Assembly (NCBI RefSeq): GCF_014203705.1 | Contig: NZ_JACHJR010000001.1 | Coordinates: forward strand, 3,968,001 to 4,032,000 | Reading direction: 5' to 3' | DNA: 64,000 bases | DNA from: Kitasatospora gansuensis | Lineage (GTDB): Bacteria > Actinomycetota > Actinomycetes > Streptomycetales > Streptomycetaceae | Part shown: in pieces, positions 8,010 through 15,659 of the stretch | Position numbering within the stretch: position 1 is the stretch's first letter | Layout: each line of letters begins with the position of its first letter | Notes under the pieces: generated by a model | Told to the model about the DNA's origin: nothing | Databases searched by the model: none | What the model saw: only the letters and a program-made list of their open reading frames with translations | Program-made: the position numbers and the translations under genes

Positions 8010-9812
8010 ATGGAGACCCAGCCCGACCCGATCACCCCGAACACCACCAGTGAGCCCATCCCCCACCGCGTCCCCGAGATCGCGTCCCTGGGCCTGGACA
8101 CCCTGGTCACCGAGGTCTCCGAACGCCTCCAGTCCGCCGCCGCCGTCACCGACCGGATGCAGCGGCTGCTCGAAGCCGTGGTCTCGGTCGGCGCCGGTCT
8201 CGACCTGCACGCCACCCTCCAGCGGATCGCCACCGCCGCCGCCGAGCTGGTCGACGCCAAGTACGCCGCTCTCGGCGTGGTCTCCCCGCACGCGGACGGG
8301 CTCTCCGACTTCATCCACGTCGGCATCGACGACGAGACCGCCGCCAGGATCGGTGAACTCCCCACCGGGCGCGGCATCCTGGGCGTCCTGATCGACCACC
8401 CCGAGTCGCTCCGGCTGACCGACCTCTCCGCCGACCCCCGCTCCACCGGCTTCCCGCCCGACCACCCGCCGATGAAGTCCTTCATCGGCGAGCCGATCCG
8501 GGTCCGCGGCGAGGTGTTCGGCAACCTCTACCTGACCGAGAAGAAGACCAGCAGCGGCGCCTTCACCCCCGAGGACGCCCAGGTGGTGCACGCGTTGGCG
8601 GCCGCCGCCGGGGTCGCGATCGAGAACTCCCGCCTGTACGAGGAGGGCCGGCGTCGCGAGCGCTGGATCGCCGGCGCCTCCGCCGTCACCACGGCGCTGC
8701 TCTCCACCGACCGGGCCCAGGTCGCGCTGACCGTCGCCGCCGAGCAGGTCCGCGAACTCGCCGACGCCGCCCTCGGCATGATCCTGCTGCCCACCGGCGA
8801 CGGGCAGATGAGGGTGGCCCACGCCTCCGGCGAGAAGGCCGAGTTCGTCCGGGGCGAGCTGCTGCCGCCCAGCAGCTTCGCGGCCCAGCTGCTCCAGGGC
8901 GAGAGCGTCTACCTCGACGACATGGCGAGCGACCCCGACGTGGTGATCCGGCTGGCCAAGCTGTTCGGTGCCTCGATGGCGGTGCCGATGATCGCGGCCG
9001 GCCGGGTGCTCGGCGGCCTCTGCGTCTGGCGCAGCCAGGGCGCACCGCCGTTCACGGAATCCGAGAAGCAGCTCGCCGAGGCGTTCGCCTCGCAGTCCGC
9101 GCTGGCCCTCCGGCTCGCCGAGGGCCAGCGTGACCAGCAGCGCCTCGCGGTCTTCCAGGACCGCGACCGGATCGCCCGCGACCTGCACGACCTGGTGATC
9201 CAGCGGCTGTTCGCCACCGGCATGATGCTCGAAGGGGCCGCCCGCCGCGCCCTGGTCCCCGAGGTCAAGACCGGCATCGGCAAGGCCGTCGACGAACTCG
9301 ACGCGACCATCCAGGAAGTCCGCACCACTATCTACGCGCTCCAGCACGACGACCACGGCGACGAACCCGACACCCTGCGCACCCGGGTGCTGCGTGAGGG
9401 CAGCCAGGCCGCCGCCGCGCTCGGCTTCAAGCCCTCGATGACCTTCACCGGGCCGGTCGAGAGCCTGGTCGGCGAGAAGAGCGGACGTCAACTCCTGGCC
9501 GCACTACGGGAGATGCTCTCCAATACGGCCCGGCACGCCCGGGCCTCCCGGGTCGGCGTGGAGATCGACGCCACCGTCCATCTGGACGCCGAGGGGCACC
9601 CGGTCTCCGGCGACCCGGACGGGTACGACCGCCCGGGCTGGCCCGGTGTGCTGCTCACCGTCACCGACGACGGCGTCGGCATCCCGGACGGTGGCCGCCG
9701 CAGCGGTCTGCGCAACCTCACCCGGCGCGCCGAGACCCTGGGCGGCGCCGCCTGGCACGAGCCGGGGCCGGACGCCAAGGGCACCCGGGTCCGCTGGTCG
9801 GCCCGCCTCTGA
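8010..9812 (+). CDS. DevS/DosS-like GAF-domain sensor histidine kinase
   Basis: 600 residues, soluble. GAF1 covers about 55-200, GAF2 about 225-375, HisKA_3 follows with phospho-acceptor His393 in ARDLHDLVIQRLF, and the HATPase domain ends the chain (DDGVGIPDGG). GAF1 is close to mycobacterial DevS/DosT: TGFPPDHPPMKSFIGEPIRV matches the segment that holds the haem ligand His149 of DevS, and the His is kept here (His152). I infer a haem-based O2/NO or redox sensor. It directly follows the oxygen-scavenging cyd operon and no response regulator gene is adjacent, so it looks like an orphan kinase. Confidence 0.88.
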   Translation: METQPDPITPNTTSEPIPHRVPEIASLGLDTLVTEVSERLQSAAAVTDRMQRLLEAVVSVGAGLDLHATLQRIATAAAELVDAKYAALGVVSPHADGLSDFIHVGIDDETAARIGELPTGRGILGVLIDHPESLRLTDLSADPRSTGFPPDHPPMKSFIGEPIRVRGEVFGNLYLTEKKTSSGAFTPEDAQVVHALAAAAGVAIENSRLYEEGRRRERWIAGASAVTTALLSTDRAQVALTVAAEQVRELADAALGMILLPTGDGQMRVAHASGEKAEFVRGELLPPSSFAAQLLQGESVYLDDMASDPDVVIRLAKLFGASMAVPMIAAGRVLGGLCVWRSQGAPPFTESEKQLAEAFASQSALALRLAEGQRDQQRLAVFQDRDRIARDLHDLVIQRLFATGMMLEGAARRALVPEVKTGIGKAVDELDATIQEVRTTIYALQHDDHGDEPDTLRTRVLREGSQAAAALGFKPSMTFTGPVESLVGEKSGRQLLAALREMLSNTARHARASRVGVEIDATVHLDAEGHPVSGDPDGYDRPGWPGVLLTVTDDGVGIPDGGRRSGLRNLTRRAETLGGAAWHEPGPDAKGTRVRWSARL

Positions 9813-9823
9813 CGAGGGCTCAG

Positions 9824-10684
9824 CTACTGCGGTGCCGCTGCCGTCCCCAACAGCTGCTCCAGCACCGCCGCCACCCCGTCCTGCTCGTTGCTGACGGTGT
9901 GCTGGGCCACCGCGGCCAGCACCTCCGGGTGCGCGTTGGCGACGGCGTACGCGGTGCCCGCCCAGGCCAGCATCTCCAGGTCGTTGGGCATGTCGCCGAA
10001 GGCCACCACCTCGCTGCGGTCGATGCCCTGCGCGTGGCACCAGTCGGCCAGCGTGGACGCCTTGGTGACCCCGAGCGCGCTGATCTCCAGCAGGGCGAAC
10101 GGCGAGGACCGGGTGATCTCGACGTACTCGCCGGCCACCTCGCGGGCCTTGCCCAGGAAGATGTCCGGGTCCAACTCCGGGTGCTTGACCAGCAGTTTGA
10201 ACAGGCCCTGGACCTGACCGTCGGCGAGCAGCAGCTCGGCAGGACCCACCGCGTGCGGCTCGTCCGAACCCCACATCCGCAGCTGGTACTCGGCCTCCCG
10301 GGCGAAGCCGCCGGGGAACTCGAACGCGAACGCCGAGCCGGGCAGCTCGGCCCTGAGCAGACCCACCACCTTCAGCGCGTCCGCCGGCGTCAGCGGGTAC
10401 GTCCGCAGCAGCTCGCCCCGCCGGACGTCCACCACCGCGCCGCCGTTGGAGCAGATCGCGATCCCGTGCCCGCCGATGTGCGCGCTGACCTGTTCCATCC
10501 ACCGCGGTGGCCGGCCCGTGACGAAGACCACCTGGACGCCCGCTCGCTCGGCGGCGGTGAGCGCGGCCGCGGTCCGGGGCGAGACGCCGCCGCCGGGGCA
10601 GAGCAGGGTGCCGTCCAGGTCGGTGGCGATCAGACGGGGGAGCGCGGGGGAGGCGGTGGAAGTCACCGCTCCATCTTCGCTCAC
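9824..10684 (-). CDS. Cof-type HAD-superfamily phosphatase
   Basis: 286 residues from a GTG. HAD motif I is DLDGTLL (nucleophile Asp near residue 22), motif II VTGRPPRW, and motif IV AFGDMPNDLEML, with a Cof-type cap between II and IV. Enzymes of this type remove phosphate from sugar phosphates or flavin/pyridoxal cofactors; the substrate cannot be told. It meets the GAF kinase gene tail to tail with an 11-nt gap and no terminator. A second member of the family is encoded at 32046-32849 and shares the GDMPND motif. Confidence 0.9.
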   Translation of the reverse strand: MSEDGAVTSTASPALPRLIATDLDGTLLCPGGGVSPRTAAALTAAERAGVQVVFVTGRPPRWMEQVSAHIGGHGIAICSNGGAVVDVRRGELLRTYPLTPADALKVVGLLRAELPGSAFAFEFPGGFAREAEYQLRMWGSDEPHAVGPAELLLADGQVQGLFKLLVKHPELDPDIFLGKAREVAGEYVEITRSSPFALLEISALGVTKASTLADWCHAQGIDRSEVVAFGDMPNDLEMLAWAGTAYAVANAHPEVLAAVAQHTVSNEQDGVAAVLEQLLGTAAAPQ

Positions 10685-10732
10685 CCCGCCCGATCCGCCG
10701 CCGACCGGGACGGCACCTGTGACCGGGCCCGG

Positions 10733-11302
10733 TCAGGCGTGCCAGATCTCCTTGATCTCGGTGATCTTCCCGGTGCCGTCCAGCGCGATCTCGTAGATGC
10801 CGCCGGAGCAGCTGGCCGGGTCCTTGACCGGCTCGCCCAGCAGGCAGTCGCCGATGTGCGTCCACAGCTCGCCGACCGGCACCGTCTTGAACTTGCCCGG
10901 GCCGTTGGCGATCTGCGCCGTCACCTTCGCCGCGAACCCGTACGTCTTCTCCGCGCCCGCACCGGCGTAGTGGCCGTCGTTGGGGTCGCAGACGAACTTG
11001 GCGTCCTTCACGTACAGGGTGTCCTGCTTCGGCGGCTTCACCGCCTGGACGTACTTCCGCCCGGCCTTCGGCGCGGGGGTGGTGCAGCTCCCGGCGCCGT
11101 CCGGGTCGTCGGACGAGCTGCTCGCCGACGGGGTCGGGGAACCGGTGGTCTTCTCCACCGGGGCCGGCGGCGTGGTGCTGGCCGCCGGGGCCTGGACGTG
11201 GTTGCTGCTGCTCCCGCGGGTGGAGTGCTTCTGGCACCCGGTCAGACCGATGACGACGGCCGAGACGACCGCAACACCCGTGAGCAGCCTACGAGCTGAC
11301 AT
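10733..11302 (-). CDS. Secreted lipoprotein of unknown function
   Basis: 189 residues. A signal peptide ends in the lipobox LTGC (Cys near residue 22), so the protein should be lipid-anchored on the outer face of the membrane. A Ser/Thr/Pro-rich spacer to about residue 70 precedes a compact domain of about 110 residues with several cysteines, which could form disulfides. The ATG follows GGGGGA at 9 nt. I do not recognise the domain. Neighbours give no pathway. Confidence 0.8.
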   Translation of the reverse strand: MSARRLLTGVAVVSAVVIGLTGCQKHSTRGSSSNHVQAPAASTTPPAPVEKTTGSPTPSASSSSDDPDGAGSCTTPAPKAGRKYVQAVKPPKQDTLYVKDAKFVCDPNDGHYAGAGAEKTYGFAAKVTAQIANGPGKFKTVPVGELWTHIGDCLLGEPVKDPASCSGGIYEIALDGTGKITEIKEIWHA

Positions 11303-11426
11303 ATCGCTGGTTCCCCCATGATCGATGGACGCCGCCGTGACCGGCGCGTCACTGACGACCCGACAGGCTACCCACTCACCCCGACGGCACGCGCCCTGCC
11401 CCCGCTCCCGCGGCCGGTACCGCAGG

Positions 11427-12233
11427 TCACCAGGTGCGTTCGGCCAGCGCGTCGACCAGCGCGACCGCGACGGCCCGCTGCCCGTCCGGGGTGAGGTGCA
11501 CGCCGTCCTCCGACAGGTGCCCGCGCCCGGCCGCCCGGGTGTCGACGACCGGTTCGGGGCGGCCGAGCAGGAAGCCGGCGGTGCCGTCGATGTCCTCCTC
11601 GGACCAGCTGAGGCCGGCCCGCCGGAAGTGCGGATAGGCGGCGACCCGCTCCGGGTCCACGCCGGTCGGGGTGAGCCAGACCCACCGGGCCGCCGTCCGC
11701 CGGACGGTCAGCTCGCACAGGGCGGCCAGGCTGCGCCGGGTCTCGGCCGCGCCGACCAGGGGGACACCGTCGATCCGCTGGGCGTCGTTGGCGCCGAGCA
11801 TGCAGAGCACCCAGTCGGGGCGCTGGAAGCCGAGCAGCGGCAGCTGGGCCAGCGCCTGGACGCCGGTGCTGCCCGAGACGGCGAGGTTGCTGAACCGGAC
11901 GCCGTCCGGCAACAGGTGGCGCAGGATCTCGAACCAGGAGAGCCGGTCGGCGGTGGTGCTCTCGCCGACGGCGACCACGTGCTGCCCGGGTGCGAACGGC
12001 AGTCGGGCCACCCGCGCGGCGAAGCCGGGGTCGGCCAGCAGCTCGGCGGCGGTCCGCCTGTTCTGCTCGTCGAACCGGGCGAGCAGCTCCCGGTACCCGG
12101 CCTGCTCCAGCCCGAACAGGGCGGCCAGCCGGGATTCGTCCAACTCGCCGAGGTAGCGCAGGGTCTTCTCCGGCTGCTGGAACCGCACCAGCCGCTCGGC
12201 CTGACCGTCCGTCATCGTGCGGCCGTCCGTCAT
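11427..12233 (-). CDS. SGNH/GDSL-type hydrolase
   Basis: 268 residues. After an N-terminal helical region of about 80 residues the catalytic blocks appear in order: block I GESTT (Ser nucleophile, GES in place of GDS), the block II region NLAVSG, block III GAND, and block V EDGVHL with the Asp-x-x-His pair. Such enzymes are esterases, lipases or acetylhydrolases. No signal peptide is seen, so it is probably cytoplasmic. The start overlaps the stop of the upstream membrane-protein gene as ATGA, so the two are translationally coupled. A second in-frame ATG 18 nt downstream is an alternative start. Confidence 0.85.
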   Translation of the reverse strand: MTDGRTMTDGQAERLVRFQQPEKTLRYLGELDESRLAALFGLEQAGYRELLARFDEQNRRTAAELLADPGFAARVARLPFAPGQHVVAVGESTTADRLSWFEILRHLLPDGVRFSNLAVSGSTGVQALAQLPLLGFQRPDWVLCMLGANDAQRIDGVPLVGAAETRRSLAALCELTVRRTAARWVWLTPTGVDPERVAAYPHFRRAGLSWSEEDIDGTAGFLLGRPEPVVDTRAAGRGHLSEDGVHLTPDGQRAVAVALVDALAERTW

Positions 12234-12952
12234 GACGTCAGCTCCCGTTCCCGACTCCGTTCCTGACTCCGGACCCGGCGGCGGGGCAGCAGGAACCCGG
12301 CCGCGATCAGCCAGGCCAGCCCGGTGAACCTGGCCAGCGGCAGCAACACTGCGGCGCCGTCCAACAGCAGGGCCAGCGTGGACAGTTCGGCGACGGCCGC
12401 CACCGCGAGACCCGCGATCGCCAGCGGCCGCGGCAGCAGCCCGGCCAGCAGCCCGGGTACGGCGAGCCCGGCGACCAGCAGCCCGAGCGGCACCACATGC
12501 CCGGGGCCGCCGAAGCCGAACGCCAGGAACTGCAACGCCCGTACCAGCGCGGGCTGTTCCAGCACCTCGGGCCGGGACAGCACCCAGGTCACCAGCCCGG
12601 AGCAGGCCAGCGCGGCCGAGGCGAGCCCGCCGCCGGCCAGCGCGATGGTCGCGCCGGGGGCGCGGACGCCCAGCTTGTGCAGCCGGGCCGAGACCGTGGC
12701 GGCGTACACCGCCAGCGGTACCGAGGCGGCGAACTGCAGGGCGCCCGCCACCCGCATCGCGTCGGTGTGCTCACGGAAGTACGCCACGATCCCGTCCGTG
12801 GCGCCGAACGGGGAGGGGAAGGGGTGGCCGTCGGCCAGCAGGGTGCTGACCACGAGTCCGGCGATGAACAGGCCGGTGAAGACCACGGCGAGGATGCCCG
12901 GCGGCGGCCCGCCCTGGGCCTCCCGCCGGGTGGGGGTGTCGGTCGACTGCAC
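12230..12952 (-). CDS. Multi-pass membrane protein, possibly DUF4386-like
   Basis: 240 residues from the GTG at 12952. The open frame extends further back, but that would run through the divergent promoter and into the MarR gene, so I take the later start. Six or so hydrophobic helices cover residues 20-215 and an Arg-rich tail ends the chain. The layout resembles DUF4386 proteins, but I cannot confirm this. It is divergent from a MarR gene and coupled to an SGNH hydrolase gene, so the MarR protein probably controls both. Confidence 0.75.
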   Translation of the reverse strand: MQSTDTPTRREAQGGPPPGILAVVFTGLFIAGLVVSTLLADGHPFPSPFGATDGIVAYFREHTDAMRVAGALQFAASVPLAVYAATVSARLHKLGVRAPGATIALAGGGLASAALACSGLVTWVLSRPEVLEQPALVRALQFLAFGFGGPGHVVPLGLLVAGLAVPGLLAGLLPRPLAIAGLAVAAVAELSTLALLLDGAAVLLPLARFTGLAWLIAAGFLLPRRRVRSQERSRERELTS

Positions 12953-12989
12953 GGCAGGTCCGTTCTCTTGGATGAATGGTTCACTGTAG

Positions 12990-13013
12990 AGAATCGTTCT
13001 TGTCCCGTACGAT
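12990..13013 (+). promoter_or_regulatory. Leaderless promoter and candidate operator of the marR gene
   Basis: A -10 element TACGAT (13008-13013) ends 6 nt before the GTG at 13020, which implies a leaderless transcript. Just upstream, AGAA-TCG-TTCT (12990-13000) is an inverted repeat in the -10/-35 spacer, placed where the MarR protein could block its own promoter and the divergent one. The operator role is inferred. Confidence 0.5.
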
Positions 13014-13019
13014 AGCCCC

Positions 13020-13529
13020 GTGAGCAGCCCCCGGCAACCAGACCAGAGCCCCGGCCCCGGCGCCCCGGGCCCGCGCGGCGCGGCCTTCCTGCTCGCCCAG
13101 ATCGGCGCGCACGCCGCCGCGCTGTTCGCCGAGCGCGTGGCGGAGCTCGGCCTGACCCCGGCCGACGTCGGACTGCTGCGCATGATCGCCGGGCGGCCCG
13201 GCCGCAGTCAGCGCGCGCTGGCCACCGACCTGGGCGTGGTGCCCAGCCGGGTCGTCGCCCTGATCGACAACCTGGAGACCAAGGGCCTGGTCGAACGCCG
13301 CCGCAGCACCGAGGACCGCCGCAACCACGAACTGCACCTCTCCCCCGAGGGCCGGCACACCCTCACCAGGGTCTCCCGCTCGGCCGCCACCCACGAGGAC
13401 ACCCTGCTCGCCGCCCTCGACCCGGCCCAGCGCGCCCAGCTCACCCAGCTGCTCGAACTCATCGCCGCCCAACAGGAGTTGACCCCGGGCGTGCACCCCG
13501 GCTACCGCCAGTCCCCGAAGCGGTCGTAG
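13020..13529 (+). CDS. MarR-family transcriptional regulator
   Basis: 169 residues from a GTG. Winged helix-turn-helix near residues 55-120: QRALATDLGVVPSRVVALID is the helix-turn-helix and RRRSTEDRRNHELHLSPEG the wing. Flanking helices should form the dimer interface. A Pro/Gly-rich 20-residue stretch precedes the fold. It is divergent from a membrane protein/hydrolase pair with a short palindrome between them, so local repression relieved by a small ligand is likely. The ligand is unknown. Confidence 0.92.
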   Translation: MSSPRQPDQSPGPGAPGPRGAAFLLAQIGAHAAALFAERVAELGLTPADVGLLRMIAGRPGRSQRALATDLGVVPSRVVALIDNLETKGLVERRRSTEDRRNHELHLSPEGRHTLTRVSRSAATHEDTLLAALDPAQRAQLTQLLELIAAQQELTPGVHPGYRQSPKRS

Positions 13530-13539
13530 CAACGACGAA

Positions 13540-13563
13540 GGGCCCGGCCATCCGGCCGGACCC
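13540..13563. terminator. Hairpin between convergent marR and araC genes
   Basis: Ten-base arms starting GGGCCCGGCC pair across an ATCC loop with one mismatch. The hairpin lies exactly between the marR stop and the araC-type stop and could serve both strands. Confidence 0.6.
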
Positions 13564-14598
13564 CTAGTGGTCCTCGTTGGCGGCGCGCCGGTAGGCCGAG
13601 GGGGTCAGGCCCGTCCATCTCCGCACGGCGCGGGTGAAGGCGGCCGGGGTGGCGAAGCCCACCCGTGGCGCGATGGCGGTCACCGGCAGCCCGGTCGGCT
13701 CGGGCTCGGCCAGCAGGGCCAGCGCACGGTCCCGTTGCACGGCCTCCACCAGGGTCGAGAACGAGCACCCCTCCTCCTGGAGCCGCAACTGGAGTGTCCG
13801 GCGGCCGACCGCCATCGTCCGCGCCACCTCCGCCAGCCGAGGCGGGTGGGCCGACCCCACACCCTCGTGCAGACTCGCCCGGACCGCTGCCGACCACGGT
13901 GTCCGGTTCAGCGCGAGCTGCCGCTGCGCGTACGGGGCGAGCATCGCCAGCACCACCGGATCGGCCTGCCGTACCCGAGCGCCCAGCGCGGCCGGTCCGA
14001 ACACGCAGGCGTCCGACGGCTGCCCGAACGCCACCGGGCCGAGCGCGTGGTGGTACGGCTCCGGCCGCGCGGGTCCGGGCCGCCGCAGCAGTACCCGGTC
14101 CGGGCCCGCGCCCTCCCCGGCGAGCCGGCGAACGGTGCGGCACAGCATGGCGAAGCAGGCGTCCACGGTGTCCGGATGTGCCGCAGCGCCGTCCAGGGCC
14201 CGCAGGCTCACCGACACCGTGGCGGGCCCGCTGCCGGCGGGGCGCCGCCGTACGACCAGCTCGTTGCGGCCGATCAGGGGGTGGAAGCGCTCCAGGCTGT
14301 CCAGCACCGAGGCGATGTCGGGACTGTTGGCGAGGATCGGCGCCAGGACCCCGCCGAGCGCGGTGGTCTCGGCCGACGCGGCGAACGCCAATCCGGGGTG
14401 CGCCGAACCGGCCAGGCGCAGCGCGTCCCAGTGCGGTTCCAGCCAGTCGCCCTGCGCTCCGGCCTCCCGGAGGTCCGGCAGCGCCACGTCCCGCGCGAGG
14501 GCGTAGGCCCGCAACTCCGCCTCCAGCAGGTCGGTGCTGCTCGGGCTGCCGTGGTCGTCGTCCCGGGATGCGCGAGAAGGCAAAAGCGGTACGCCCAC
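13564..14598 (-). CDS. AraC-family transcriptional regulator
   Basis: The N-terminal ligand-type domain (about 200 residues, Arabinose_bd-like) is followed by an AraC helix-turn-helix at the C-terminus (VARTMAVGRRTLQLRLQEEG, then VGFATPAAFTRAVRRWTGLT). The open frame reaches a GTG at 14652, which would put the start inside the divergent hydroxylase gene. I prefer the GTG at 14598, which has GAGAGG about 12 nt upstream and leaves room for a promoter. An ATG at 14640 is also possible. The hydroxylase gene alongside is its likely target. Confidence 0.85.
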   Translation of the reverse strand: MGVPLLPSRASRDDDHGSPSSTDLLEAELRAYALARDVALPDLREAGAQGDWLEPHWDALRLAGSAHPGLAFAASAETTALGGVLAPILANSPDIASVLDSLERFHPLIGRNELVVRRRPAGSGPATVSVSLRALDGAAAHPDTVDACFAMLCRTVRRLAGEGAGPDRVLLRRPGPARPEPYHHALGPVAFGQPSDACVFGPAALGARVRQADPVVLAMLAPYAQRQLALNRTPWSAAVRASLHEGVGSAHPPRLAEVARTMAVGRRTLQLRLQEEGCSFSTLVEAVQRDRALALLAEPEPTGLPVTAIAPRVGFATPAAFTRAVRRWTGLTPSAYRRAANEDH

Positions 14599-14638
14599 GG
14601 GAAAGCACGCCTCTCGGGTCAACTGCGAAGTTGGCGGC

Positions 14639-15529
14639 ATGGAACTCGACACACCGGCACGGCCGGGTCTGACCTACGGTACCTACCCCCTGCTGGCCAC
14701 GGCCACGGCCGTCGTCGTCTGGGCAGCCGTCACCCACCGCCTGCCGATCTCGCGGGACGCCGCCCTCGCGCTGCTGACGGTCGGCACCATCGTGGTCGCC
14801 TTCACCGTCGAGCGGGTCAACCCGCTGCTGGACCGCTGGCGGATGACCCGGGACAGTTTCGTCGGCCGCGACCTGCCGTTCATCGGACTGGCCTTCGTGG
14901 TCGAGCAGGTCGCGACCATGGGTGTCTCCCTCATCGCCGCCCGATTCGTCCCGGACGGCGGCTTCGGACCACTCGCCGAAGTCCCGCTCCTCGTCCAGGC
15001 CCTGGTGGTCCTGCTGGCCCTCGACCTGCTCTGGTACGCCTACCATCGGGCCGCCCACGCCATCCCCCGGCTGTGGCGGGCGCACGGAGTGCACCACGCG
15101 CCGTCCCAGCTGTATGTCCTCATGCACCCGGTCTTCCACCCGATCGACCTGCTGGTCTCCCGGTTCGTGATCTCCCTGCTGGTGTTCCGGTTCAGCGGCG
15201 CGACCCCTGACGCCGCCTTCCTGGCCCTGGTGGTGCTGAACCTTCAGCAGACGATCAGTCACATCAACTCCGACCTCCGCACCGGGCCGCTCAACTACCT
15301 GCTGATCGGTGCCGAGACCCACCGCTGGCACCACGGCGCAGGCGAACGGGTCAACTACGGCTCGGTGCTCGCGGTCTGGGACATCGCCTTCCGCACCTTC
15401 GTGTACGAGCCCACCCGGGTGCCCGACCAGCTCGGGCTCGACGACCCGTCCTCCTACCCCGACCCGCGCCGCTTCCACGCCACCCTCGCCTGGCCGCTCC
15501 GGCGAGCCAAGGTGGTGTCGCCGCGCTGA
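14639..15529 (+). CDS. Sterol desaturase/fatty acid hydroxylase family protein
   Basis: 296 residues, integral membrane. The di-iron His boxes of the family are present: YHRAAH, HGVHHAP, a lone His in TISHIN, and HRWHHGAG, set among four to five hydrophobic helices. Members hydroxylate or desaturate lipids, sterols or carotenoids at the membrane; the substrate is not evident. The ATG at 14639 lacks a strong ribosome site. The frame is open further upstream, but that part overlaps the araC gene and has no membrane or family motif. Confidence 0.88.
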   Translation: MELDTPARPGLTYGTYPLLATATAVVVWAAVTHRLPISRDAALALLTVGTIVVAFTVERVNPLLDRWRMTRDSFVGRDLPFIGLAFVVEQVATMGVSLIAARFVPDGGFGPLAEVPLLVQALVVLLALDLLWYAYHRAAHAIPRLWRAHGVHHAPSQLYVLMHPVFHPIDLLVSRFVISLLVFRFSGATPDAAFLALVVLNLQQTISHINSDLRTGPLNYLLIGAETHRWHHGAGERVNYGSVLAVWDIAFRTFVYEPTRVPDQLGLDDPSSYPDPRRFHATLAWPLRRAKVVSPR

Positions 15530-15560
15530 CGGTGGAGATGGTGCGGCGGAGGCGGACGCG

Positions 15561-15606
15561 AGAGAGGTGCCTTGCTTCCGGCGGGCCGGAAGCAAGGCAC
15601 CTCTCT
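15561..15606. terminator. Perfect 21-bp-stem bidirectional terminator
   Basis: Arms 15561-15581 and 15586-15606 are perfectly complementary with a CGGG loop. The hairpin lies between the convergent hydroxylase gene (stop 15529) and the secreted-protein gene (stop 15660). It is one of the longest perfect stems in the window. Confidence 0.85.
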
Positions 15607-15659
15607 GCGTCATCCCTGTTCCGCGTCGGTCACCGACCGGAATGCGGGCTGAGTGGGCG

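Noticed and set aside
5508..9491. 1327-residue open frame on the minus strand
   Set aside because: Low-complexity Gly/Glu/Asp translation opposite cydDC and the GAF kinase; a shadow of high-GC coding DNA.
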